NCBI RefSeq assembly: GCF_014837045.1
Contig: NZ_JACSPR010000004.1
Span: forward strand, 153,158 to 217,157
Origin: Corynebacterium gallinarum
GTDB taxonomy: Bacteria > Actinomycetota > Actinomycetes > Mycobacteriales > Mycobacteriaceae
DNA: 64,000 nucleotides
Reading direction: 5' to 3'
Both the position numbers and the translations under genes were made by a program. Below are positions 49,064 to 56,753 of the stretch, piece by piece (the stretch's first letter is position 1; each line of letters opens with the position of its first letter). The notes beneath the pieces are model-generated. The model was not told where the DNA came from and did no database searches. It worked only from the letters and a program-made list of their open reading frames with translations.

Positions 49064-49600
49064 TCACTGAACGGCATCGAATCTCCAGGTGACGGCACTA
49101 CTTTCCGCCAGGCCCTCCCCGTAGTCACCGGACAGGGTCACCTCGAGACAGTATGACTGACTGGCCTCCACCCCGAGGGTGAATTCCTCCCCGGTGTTGA
49201 CGGCTGTACCCCCTGCCACCGCAGTCGCGTCACAGGCAGGCGCGGCGGTGCGCACGAGTTGGTAGGTGAGGTCGGTGCCCAGGGTCAGTGCCCCCTGCTC
49301 AGCAACGGAGTAGGTGATGTAGGCCGGGATCGTTCCGATGTTCTTCAGGTGGTATCCGGTATAGACGGCGGTTCCCGGGACCAGGTTGTCGGAACCGGCG
49401 AAGGTCAGTTCAAGAGGGGTGTCGGTATTACTGGTCCAGGTCACACCATCAGCTGAACCGAGGATGCCGAAACTACCCGCCTGGAAGGAGCCCTCGAAGG
49501 TCTGGACATCACTCCAGGCGGCCAGGGTCACCACAGCACCGAGGCCGAGCACAGCGCCACCCGCCGCGAGTGCCCGCAGCCGACGCGATATCTGCCCCAT
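49064..49600 (-). CDS. SipW-dependent-type exported protein (CalY/TasA-like), copy 1
   Basis: A 178-residue exported protein. Signal: RRLRALAAGGAVLGLGAVVT followed by LAAWSDVQTFEGSFQAGSFGI, matching the SipW-type hallmark. The mature part has SADGVTWTSNTDTPLELTF, PGTAVYTGYHLKNIGTIPAYITY, and cysteines in PACDATAV and SYCLEVTL. Start ATG 49600 (MGQISRR); the frame is open to 49660 without a better start. It is the first gene after the peptidase gene, across a 186-bp AT-rich gap that may hold a promoter. Confidence 0.83.
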   Translation of the reverse strand: MGQISRRLRALAAGGAVLGLGAVVTLAAWSDVQTFEGSFQAGSFGILGSADGVTWTSNTDTPLELTFAGSDNLVPGTAVYTGYHLKNIGTIPAYITYSVAEQGALTLGTDLTYQLVRTAAPACDATAVAGGTAVNTGEEFTLGVEASQSYCLEVTLSGDYGEGLAESSAVTWRFDAVQ

Positions 49601-49786
49601 GGCCCTACCTACCTGTTGATCTGACGTGGAAAATCCTCCCAGAGCGACCGATATCCACACCTGTTTTTAAGTTTTCTCCGGTTCATTCCTCAGTAATTAA
49701 TAATATAAGATCAGCATTGTGAAATAAACCCCCTGACGCACACTTAGGGCATTTGACCTGCACAAATCAAGCTTTCGTGCGCGGAA

Positions 49787-50347
49787 TCACACGTTCTCCC
49801 CCTCCGGACGGCGTGGCCAGAAGGCCCAGGTGACCAATCCCGCCACCACGACCGTTACCAACCCCAGAGTCCGGGGATCCGCCAGCCGGGCGACCGCGTG
49901 TCCCCATCCGGGTTGCGACCAGAACAATAATTTCACCTCGTCCACGTGATACGGGAACGGGTCCGGTTGATTGTTCGCGTCACCCTTCATCTCGATGATG
50001 CGCCCCTCAGGAGAGTTCGCCGGATCGGGTTCATTCGACACCACCCGGTGGGTGACCGGCAGCTGACCGGGCCGGTCCACCATGACCACATCCCCCACCT
50101 CCGCCTCGGAAGCAGGAATCGTCCTGACCAGCGCCACGGAACCGGCGGGGATCTCCGGGGACATGGACCCGGTCTTGAACAGCATGATGTTGATGCCGAA
50201 GAAGTAGGCGGCGATCACCGCCACCACGCACACCACACCGAACACGGCCAGCAGGGTCAACAGCGCCTCGCCGAGCCAGGCGAGCACACGCCTCACGCGT
50301 CCGGGCGCGCGCCCACCGTCGCCCTTCCTGTGCTTTGCGACGCCCAC
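49787..50347 (-). CDS. sipW: Signal peptidase I of the SipW / ER type
   Basis: A 186-residue membrane protease with two membrane helices (LLTLLAVFGVVCVVAVIAAYF and LGLVTVVVAGLVTWAFW). Catalytic Ser is in FKTGSMSPEIPAGSVALV. At the second catalytic position it has His (LPVTHRVV) instead of the Lys of ordinary bacterial enzymes, and KGDANNQPD gives the conserved Asp: the pattern of archaeal/ER-type and Bacillus SipW peptidases. I start it at GTG 50347, with GGGAGG 6 bp upstream; ATG 50380 is the alternative. The two SipW-type substrates are directly downstream. Confidence 0.85.
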   Translation of the reverse strand: MGVAKHRKGDGGRAPGRVRRVLAWLGEALLTLLAVFGVVCVVAVIAAYFFGINIMLFKTGSMSPEIPAGSVALVRTIPASEAEVGDVVMVDRPGQLPVTHRVVSNEPDPANSPEGRIIEMKGDANNQPDPFPYHVDEVKLLFWSQPGWGHAVARLADPRTLGLVTVVVAGLVTWAFWPRRPEGENV

Positions 50348-50465
50348 CCCACTCCTCCCACCAGCCACCCATGTCAGCATTCCCGTCCAGACTAACAACC
50401 CGTTTCCCGGTAACCTTGCTGTCCATAGGACACGACCACGTCCACCACTAGTAGTTGGAGCATTG

Positions 50466-51842
50466 ATGAACGATAATTCCGACATCCCCCCGCAAGCCCC
50501 GGATCAGGAGCAGGACATTCCACCGCAGCTCCACGGGTCGGGTAAGGACATGTCCGAGAAGCTCTCCGAGGCTGTCGAGGGCGACCTCGAGAAGTTCGAC
50601 TCAGTCGACTCCTCCCAGACGATCGACCGCGCCGCCGTGATCGGTCGCGACGGACGGTGGGCTGCGGGGTGGGCCCTGCGTTTCATCGTCTTCGTCATCG
50701 CGGGCTGGATCCTGTGGCGGGGGCTGGCGGTTATCTGGGCCGGTCTGTTGCCCATCCTGCTTGCACTGCTGGTGTGTACGGTCCTGTGGCCGGTGACCAA
50801 GTTCCTCCGTGACCACAAGTGGCCGCCCGCCCTCGCGGCGATCGCCACCATCCTCGGGTTCTTCCTCTTCATCGGTGGCATCTTCACCGCGATCGCCCCG
50901 AGTGTGGTCAGCCAGTCGCAACAGGTCTGGGAGCGGGCCTACGAGGGTGTCCAGTCCCTGCTCGACCAGTTGCAGAACGGCCCGTTGAACCTGGACCTGG
51001 GGCGTGTCGACGAGTTCGTCAACGACGCCACCCAGTGGGTCCAGGACCAGGCGTCCAATATCGCCTCGGGTGTATTCACCGGTGTCTCCGCGGCAACCAC
51101 CGTCGTGGTCACCATCGTGGTGATGTTCGTCCTGACGTTCTTCTTCCTCAAGGACGGGGTGAACTTCCTGCCCTGGCTGCGTAAGTACACCGGCGACAAC
51201 GCCGGTTGGCACCTCACCGAGGTGCTGACCCGGTCGTGGAACACCCTGGCCGGCTTCATCCGCACCCAGGCGCTGGTCTCGCTTGTCGACGCCGTCCTCA
51301 TCGGCATCGGCCTGGTCGTCCTCCAGGTCCCCCTCGCACTGGCGCTCGCGGTGATCACCTTCTTCGGTGGTTTCATCCCGATCATCGGCGCCTTCACCGC
51401 CGGTGCCCTGGCCGTGATCATCGCGCTGGTGACCAACGGTCTGACCAATGCGCTGCTGGTGCTCGCCCTGATCGTTCTGGTGCAGCAGCTGGAGGGCAAT
51501 GTCCTCCAGCCATTCCTGCAGGGCAAGGCCATGCAGCTGCACGCAGCCATCGTGCTGCTGTCCGTCACCATCGGTTCCACCCTGTTTGGCATCCTGGGTG
51601 CCTTCCTCGCCGTACCGGTGGCCGCCGTGGTCGCCGTGTGGTTCCGCTACCACGCGGAACTGGTCTCGCTGCGCTCCGGTGAGATCACCGTTGATGACAT
51701 CAAGATTCAGACCAAGCGTTCCGCCAGCAAGACCGGCTCCACCTCCACGGAGGCCTTCCAGGCGGTCCGTGAACGCCTGGCCAATGTCGGTCGCCGCAAG
51801 ACGCCCTCGGACCGTTCAGGTTCCGCGCCCGTGAAGGACTAA
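50466..51842 (+). CDS. AI-2E family transporter (PerM-like membrane protein)
   Basis: A 458-residue protein. Residues 1-60 are acidic and cytoplasmic. About eight membrane segments follow, with FFFLKDGVNFLPWLRKY, GFIRTQALVSLVDAVLIGIGLVVLQVPLALALAVITFFGGFIPIIGAFTAGALAVIIAL and LVQQLEGNVLQPFLQGKAMQLHAAIVLL, the family signatures. The C-terminal 60 residues are charged. Members export peptides, ions or AI-2; this one's substrate is unknown. ATG 50466 has GGAG 6 bp upstream. It is divergent from the SipW gene. Confidence 0.92.
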   Translation: MNDNSDIPPQAPDQEQDIPPQLHGSGKDMSEKLSEAVEGDLEKFDSVDSSQTIDRAAVIGRDGRWAAGWALRFIVFVIAGWILWRGLAVIWAGLLPILLALLVCTVLWPVTKFLRDHKWPPALAAIATILGFFLFIGGIFTAIAPSVVSQSQQVWERAYEGVQSLLDQLQNGPLNLDLGRVDEFVNDATQWVQDQASNIASGVFTGVSAATTVVVTIVVMFVLTFFFLKDGVNFLPWLRKYTGDNAGWHLTEVLTRSWNTLAGFIRTQALVSLVDAVLIGIGLVVLQVPLALALAVITFFGGFIPIIGAFTAGALAVIIALVTNGLTNALLVLALIVLVQQLEGNVLQPFLQGKAMQLHAAIVLLSVTIGSTLFGILGAFLAVPVAAVVAVWFRYHAELVSLRSGEITVDDIKIQTKRSASKTGSTSTEAFQAVRERLANVGRRKTPSDRSGSAPVKD

Positions 51843-51852
51843 TTTTCCCGCC

Positions 51853-52422
51853 TTAAGTGAGGAAGCCGTGGGTGAGCAGGGCGTCGTAAAGCTCCCTCGC
51901 CCCGGTGTCGACCGCCTCGAACCAGGTGGTTGCGGCGGTCTCGTCGGCTTGATCGCTGACCTGCTTGAGCAGGGTGACCGGGATGCCGAAGCTGTCGGCG
52001 ACCGCCACCACCGCGGCGCCCTCCATATCGCAGAGATCCGCGTTTCTGCCGAGCCGGTCGCGGGTGGTGGTGTCACTGATGAAGGCGTCGCCCGTGGCCA
52101 GGCGCACCGCGGGCAGCCGACCGGTGACCGGGAGGATACGCCCGTTGGGATGCGGGCGGCCCATCATCTGTGAGATGAGGTCACTGGAGAAATCGTGCTG
52201 GTAGACGTGGTTGACCTCGAAGACACCACTGATGCCATCCCGCAATGCCCCGGCCGTTCCGATGTTGATGATCTGGTCGGGAAGCTGCCCGCGCCCGGCC
52301 AGTTCCCGGGTGAGCCGGATCGCGCAGCTCAGGGTGCCCACGCCGGTGATCAACAGATCGGTGCCGGCGGGCAGGTGGGCGGCTTCTTCACGGGTGGCTG
52401 AGACAAAGAGTGTTGTGGTCAC
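51853..52422 (-). CDS. Nucleosidase (MTA/SAH nucleosidase-like)
   Basis: A 189-residue member of the purine/uridine phosphorylase fold. ITGVGTLSCAIRLTRELA, INIGTAGALRDGISG, LCDMEGAAVVAVADSFGIPVTLLKQVSDQAD supply the purine and ribose site (Glu in DMEGAA, Asp in VSDQAD). It is about 40 residues shorter than E. coli Pfs, so it may act on another nucleoside. Start is GTG 52422. It is convergent with the AI-2E gene; the neighbourhood does not define its pathway. Confidence 0.85.
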   Translation of the reverse strand: MTTTLFVSATREEAAHLPAGTDLLITGVGTLSCAIRLTRELAGRGQLPDQIINIGTAGALRDGISGVFEVNHVYQHDFSSDLISQMMGRPHPNGRILPVTGRLPAVRLATGDAFISDTTTRDRLGRNADLCDMEGAAVVAVADSFGIPVTLLKQVSDQADETAATTWFEAVDTGARELYDALLTHGFLT

Positions 52423-52468
52423 TGTTTCACCCTAACCGACCCAATCGCAGCGGCCCCCCACTCCCAAA

Positions 52469-52496
52469 TACTTGACACGTCAACTTATGCTATGAT
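52469..52496 (+). promoter_or_regulatory. Promoter with RosR-like palindrome upstream of aldehyde dehydrogenase gene
   Basis: TACTTGACACGTCAACTT (52469-52486) contains the palindrome TTGACACGTCAA and agrees with the RosR consensus at about 14 of 18 positions. A TATGAT -10 box lies at 52491-52496, 48 bp before the ATG. Confidence 0.5.
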
Positions 52497-52543
52497 AGGA
52501 GACATCACATAATCAGGAAGTATTTTTAGGAAGGATTTATCAA

Positions 52544-53935
52544 ATGGCTTATCAAACCGTCAACCCCTATACCGGCGAAACCGTCAAGGCCTTCGACGAT
52601 GCCACCCCGGAACAGATCGAGACCGCCATCGCAGGTGCCCACGAGGCATTCCTGTCCTGGAGGAATCAGCCTGTGGAGGAGCGTGCAGCACTGCTCGGCC
52701 GCGCAGCCCAGCAGCTGCGGGACAATTCCCGCCGTTATGCCGAGATCCTCACCCTGGAGATGGGCAAGCTCATCGGCGAGGCCGAGGCCGAGGTGGAACT
52801 GTCCGCCAACATCCTCGAGTACTATTCCAAGTTCGGCCCGGAGCACCTCACTCCCCGTTACCTGCGTGCCGAGGGCTTCGGCGACACCGATGTGGCACTG
52901 GTGAATGAACCACTGGGTGTCCTCTACGCGATCGAACCGTGGAATTTCCCCTTCTACCAGGTCATCCGCATCTCCGCACCGCAGCTGATGGCGGGTAACA
53001 CCATCGTGCTGAAGCACGCGGCGAATGTCCCACAGTCAGCCCTGGCCATGGTCCAGCTCTACCTGGATGCCGGTGCACCCGAGGGTCTGCTGACCAATAT
53101 CTTCGCCAACCACGATGCCACCGACCGCATCCTGGCGGATGCCCGCATCAAGGGTGTCGCACTGACGGGTTCCGAGCGGGCAGGTTCTGTGGTCGCGGCC
53201 ACCGCTGCCAAGAACCTGAAGAAGTCCACCCTGGAACTCGGTGGCGCGGATGCCTTCGTGGTGTTGGAGGATGCCGATATTGAAAAGGCCGCCCGCTGGG
53301 CTGCGTTCGGTCGCCACTGGAACGCCGGCCAGGTGTGTGTCTCCTCCAAGCGCCTCATCGTGGTGGATGAGGTCGCCGATAAATTCCTGGAGGAATACAC
53401 CAAGCATGTGGCAGAGCTGGTTGCCGGTGATCCCATGGATCCTGCGACCACCCTCGCACCGCTGTCCTCACAGAAGGCCGCCGATGACCTGGCAGCCCAG
53501 GTGGAGATGGCCCGCGAGGAGGGCGTCACTGTCGAGGCCATCGGCGCCGAGGTGCCGGAGCAGGGCGCTTTCTTCCGCCCGACCCTGCTGACCAACATCC
53601 CCGATGATTCCAAGACCGCCCACACCGAGTTCTTCGGCCCGGTCACCCAGTTCTACCGCGCGAAGGACGAGGACGATGCCGTCCGCCTGGCCAACAACAC
53701 CCCGTATGGCCTCGGTGGATCGGTGTTCTCCGAGGACATCGAGCGTGCCCGCAAGGTGGCGCGCCGCATCGACACCGGCATGGTCTACATCAACCAGCCC
53801 ACCGGCGTGAAGGCGGACATCCCCTTCGGTGGCGTGAAGAATTCCGGTTACGGCCACGAGCTGATCGATCTGGGTATCAAGGAGTTCGTCAACCAGAAGG
53901 TCGTTGTCGTCTCGGATATCGACGGCAGCTTCTAA
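52544..53935 (+). CDS. NAD(P)-dependent succinate-semialdehyde dehydrogenase-type enzyme
   Basis: A 463-residue aldehyde dehydrogenase of the GabD2-like branch, oxidising succinate semialdehyde or a similar aldehyde. Motifs: AIEPWNFPFYQVIRISAPQLMAGNTIVLKHA (cofactor), STLELGGADAFVVLEDADIE (catalytic Glu) and WNAGQVCVSSKRLIV (catalytic Cys). It ends with GYGHELIDLGIKEFVNQKVV. AGGAAGGA precedes the ATG. It forms a single-gene unit with its own promoter and a strong terminator. A RosR-like palindrome at the promoter suggests redox control. Confidence 0.9.
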   Translation: MAYQTVNPYTGETVKAFDDATPEQIETAIAGAHEAFLSWRNQPVEERAALLGRAAQQLRDNSRRYAEILTLEMGKLIGEAEAEVELSANILEYYSKFGPEHLTPRYLRAEGFGDTDVALVNEPLGVLYAIEPWNFPFYQVIRISAPQLMAGNTIVLKHAANVPQSALAMVQLYLDAGAPEGLLTNIFANHDATDRILADARIKGVALTGSERAGSVVAATAAKNLKKSTLELGGADAFVVLEDADIEKAARWAAFGRHWNAGQVCVSSKRLIVVDEVADKFLEEYTKHVAELVAGDPMDPATTLAPLSSQKAADDLAAQVEMAREEGVTVEAIGAEVPEQGAFFRPTLLTNIPDDSKTAHTEFFGPVTQFYRAKDEDDAVRLANNTPYGLGGSVFSEDIERARKVARRIDTGMVYINQPTGVKADIPFGGVKNSGYGHELIDLGIKEFVNQKVVVVSDIDGSF

Positions 53936-53957
53936 CCCCTGTAGCTCCCCATGGAGG

Positions 53958-53991
53958 GCGCCGACCACCAATGACGGTGGTCGGCGCTTTT
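53958..53991 (+). terminator. Terminator of the aldehyde dehydrogenase gene
   Basis: Perfect 12-bp arms GCGCCGACCACC / GGTGGTCGGCGC with an AATGAC loop and TTTT; it also borders the convergent LLM gene. Confidence 0.92.
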
Positions 53992-54000
53992 CTCATTCTG

Positions 54001-54966
54001 TTACGTCTCCTCCACCGTGAACTCCGGCAGCACGTCCCGGATCAGGTCATCCAGCACATCCTCCACCGGGCGGGTGCCGCGCTTGAGCCCCAGGATCACG
54101 TGATCCACACCCATGGCCTCCAGTTCCCGCAGGATCATCACCAGCCGCCGTGCGCCGACGCGCCACCCGAATTTGATCGCTCCCGCCGGGGCGTGCGCGT
54201 CGGCGTGCAGATCCAGCGACATCGACATGGCGAAGGGTTTGGTGTTGCCCTCCTCGCGCCACCCCGCGATATAGGTGCGCTGTGTCTCCAGGGGTCGCTG
54301 ATAGGTCACGTGTGCATCGGCGTGTTCACGGTGCCAGGCCATGGATTGCAGGCAGGACCCCACGGTGAGCAGTGGCGGACGCACCGCCACCGGCTTAGGA
54401 ATCACATCCCCGCCCCACATCCGTCCACCCGACCACCGGATGCCCCGCTTCTCCGTGGTCCACGCCTGCTGCATCACATCGAGATGTTCGCGGAACACCT
54501 CATCGCGGGCCCCGCTGTCCACGCCGAACGCCGGATATTCACTCGTGCGGTCCCCGGTGGCCACCCCGAACAGGAAGCGGCCACCGGTGAGGTGGTCGAT
54601 GCTGGCCGCCTGTTTGGCCAGGTGGAGCGGGTGGCGCAGCGGGGCGACCACCGCAGCGGTCCCCAGCGCCAGGGAGCTTGTCGACGCCCCCAGATACCCC
54701 AGGTACGACACCGGATCCCAGGCCTGCCCCACATCCCCGAAATCAGGATCACGGAGCGGGATATCACGGAGCCACACCGCGGCGAACCCGGCGGCCTCCA
54801 CACGTTGTATCAAACTGATCTGGCGGGGAATGTCCACATCAGGACGCTCGGGATCGCCGGAATCCAGTGGTAAGGCCAATCCGAGGGTCATCCGGTTGCC
54901 GGGAAACACTCTGCTGAACCCCGGCAGGGAGGTCACCGGTGTGGTGGACAGGGAGAAGGGATCCAT
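54001..54966 (-). CDS. LLM class oxidoreductase at the end of the cys operon
   Basis: A 321-residue luciferase-like protein: ISLIQRVEAAGFAAVWLRDIP, SYLGYLGASTSSLALGTAAVVAPLRHPLHLAKQAASIDHLTGGRFLFGVATGDRTSEYPAFG, then PLLTVGSCLQSMAWHREHADAHVTY, and the C-terminal GWRVGARRLVMILRELEAMGVDHVILGLK. It belongs to the TIGR-type 'LLM class oxidoreductase' branch and needs reduced flavin. It starts 18 bp after cysZ on the same strand, so it is probably co-transcribed. GTG 54978 is an alternative start. Confidence 0.87.
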   Translation of the reverse strand: MDPFSLSTTPVTSLPGFSRVFPGNRMTLGLALPLDSGDPERPDVDIPRQISLIQRVEAAGFAAVWLRDIPLRDPDFGDVGQAWDPVSYLGYLGASTSSLALGTAAVVAPLRHPLHLAKQAASIDHLTGGRFLFGVATGDRTSEYPAFGVDSGARDEVFREHLDVMQQAWTTEKRGIRWSGGRMWGGDVIPKPVAVRPPLLTVGSCLQSMAWHREHADAHVTYQRPLETQRTYIAGWREEGNTKPFAMSMSLDLHADAHAPAGAIKFGWRVGARRLVMILRELEAMGVDHVILGLKRGTRPVEDVLDDLIRDVLPEFTVEET

Positions 54967-54984
54967 GTCCCCCACCATAGAGAA

Positions 54985-55956
54985 TCAGCGGTTGCGCACC
55001 TTGAGGGGCTTCTCGGTGGACTCCGGTTCGGCCGTGAGAGGGGTGCGGTCCCCGACGGCGTCAGCCGCTGCCTCCGCGGCGAGTGCCTCGGCCAGGTTGG
55101 TGCGGTAGCGACGGATACCAATGATGGTGAAGGTGACACCGATCAGGACGATCGCCAGCTGCACGATCCAGTCGGAACCGAACTCCACACCCAGGGCGTT
55201 CCAGACCTTCGGGGCATTCAAGGCCACGATGGCGGTGCCCACGAAGCCACCCAGCACGGTGGCATTGACCCGGCTGATCATCCACGCGGCGATGGGAGCT
55301 GCGATCGCGCCGCCGATCAGGAGCGCCACCACGGCTGCGAGATTATCCACCAGATCGGACCAGAGCCCGATGATGAATCCGAGGGTGGCTGCCACCGAGA
55401 CCAGGAACTCCGCGGTGTTGACGGTACCGACGATCTTGCGGGGTTCGGTGCGTCCCAGGGTCATCAGGGTGGAGGTGGTCACCGGTCCCCAGCCGCCGCC
55501 ACCGGAGGCGTCGACAAAGCCACCGATGATGCCCAGACCGCCGAGGAAACCGGCGGAGTGCGGTCGCTCCGAGAAGGTCCGGCGCACCCGCCCCTTGCTG
55601 AACCGCCACACCAGGTTGATGCCGATCAGCGCCAGGATCGCCGAGGTGACCGGTGCGGCGGCCTCCATGGAGAGATTGGACAGGAAGGTCGCACCGGCGA
55701 AGGCACCGATGGCACCGGGGGCTCCGAGGCGGAGCACCACCTTCCAGTCCACATTGCCGAATTTCCAGTGGCTGATGCCGGAGACCAGGGTGGTGCCCAC
55801 CTCGGCGGTGTGGACCACCGCGGAGGCCTGCGCCGGGCCCAGGCCGGCGAGCATGATGAGGATGGTGGTGGAGGTGACACCGAAACCCATGCCGAGGCCG
55901 CCGTCGACAAGCTGGGCCGCCAGGCCTGCGATTGCGATCAGGATGAGTGTCTGCAT
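54985..55956 (-). CDS. cysZ: CysZ sulfate uptake protein (TauE/SafE family)
   Basis: A 323-residue protein with about eight membrane helices. GLGMGFGVTSTTILIMLAGL (N-terminal) and SGGGGWGPVTTSTLMTLG (second half) are the twin repeats of the TauE/SafE family. In C. glutamicum the cysI-X-H-D-N-Y-Z operon ends with this gene, which is thought to import sulfate. The C-terminal 35 residues are cytoplasmic and charged. AAAGGA precedes the ATG, 35 bp after cysY. Confidence 0.92.
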   Translation of the reverse strand: MQTLILIAIAGLAAQLVDGGLGMGFGVTSTTILIMLAGLGPAQASAVVHTAEVGTTLVSGISHWKFGNVDWKVVLRLGAPGAIGAFAGATFLSNLSMEAAAPVTSAILALIGINLVWRFSKGRVRRTFSERPHSAGFLGGLGIIGGFVDASGGGGWGPVTTSTLMTLGRTEPRKIVGTVNTAEFLVSVAATLGFIIGLWSDLVDNLAAVVALLIGGAIAAPIAAWMISRVNATVLGGFVGTAIVALNAPKVWNALGVEFGSDWIVQLAIVLIGVTFTIIGIRRYRTNLAEALAAEAAADAVGDRTPLTAEPESTEKPLKVRNR

Positions 55957-55991
55957 GTGTGTCCTTTATGGGCGGTGAGAAAAGCAGGAGG

Positions 55992-56729
55992 TCAGGCTCG
56001 GGATTCTGTGAGCAGCTCGCTGAGGGCTGCGCGGTAACGGGCGGCCACCAGGGGTGCCAGTGAGGTGGTCAGGGGTGCGGAGTGGGTGATCCGGGCGCCG
56101 GTGGCGGTGGCGATGTTGTCCACCTGGTCGAGGACCCGGTCCAGCAGGAGTCCCTCGGTGACAAACAGCGGGAGGATGTGGACATCGCTGTGTCCGCGGG
56201 CGGCTTCGATCACCGCCGCGCCGCCGAAACCGACACCGGGACCGCTGGTGGCGTAGACCACCTCGGCGGAGTAACCGGAGCACTGCGCCACGGCCTCAGC
56301 CAGGCCCTCCACCGCGGCGTTGGCCGCGGCATCGGAGCTGCCCACGGCGTAGAGGATGATGTGGGTACCCACCGGGAGTGAAGGGGGCAGGACGTCGCAA
56401 AGCACACCGGCGACGTCCGCGGAGGTTCCCAGGTGGGGGCCGACCAGGAGGGTGACCCCGTGGCGCTGCTGCGCATCACGGACGGCCTCCGGCACATCGA
56501 TCTTGTTGTGGAAGGCATCGGTGAACAGCAAAGGAACCAGAGCCGCCCTGGTCACACCCTGTTCCGCGAGCTGACCGACGACCTCATCGAGGGAGGGGTC
56601 GGCGAGTTCCAGGTGTGCCTCCACGGCATCGACCTGCAGCATCCGGCCGGTTGCCGCGGTGAGCGCGGTGATTCCGGCGGCGGCCGAGGGTTTGCGGGAA
56701 CCGTGGGACAGGGTGATCAGGGGGATCAT
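55992..56729 (-). CDS. cysY: Sirohydrochlorin ferrochelatase-type protein CysY
   Basis: A 245-residue CbiX/SirB-type chelatase for the siroheme cofactor of sulfite reductase. The N-terminal metal-binding His is in ITLSHGSRKPSAAAGI. ALVPLLFTDAFHNKIDVPEAV and HILPLFVTEGLLLDRVLDQV are the paired CbiX repeats. It is the sixth gene of the cys operon, 24 bp after cysN. Its presence in the operon links cofactor supply to sulfite reductase production. Confidence 0.92.
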   Translation of the reverse strand: MIPLITLSHGSRKPSAAAGITALTAATGRMLQVDAVEAHLELADPSLDEVVGQLAEQGVTRAALVPLLFTDAFHNKIDVPEAVRDAQQRHGVTLLVGPHLGTSADVAGVLCDVLPPSLPVGTHIILYAVGSSDAAANAAVEGLAEAVAQCSGYSAEVVYATSGPGVGFGGAAVIEAARGHSDVHILPLFVTEGLLLDRVLDQVDNIATATGARITHSAPLTTSLAPLVAARYRAALSELLTESRA

Positions 56730-56753
56730 GGTGCTTTTCCTAACTGGGCTGTT

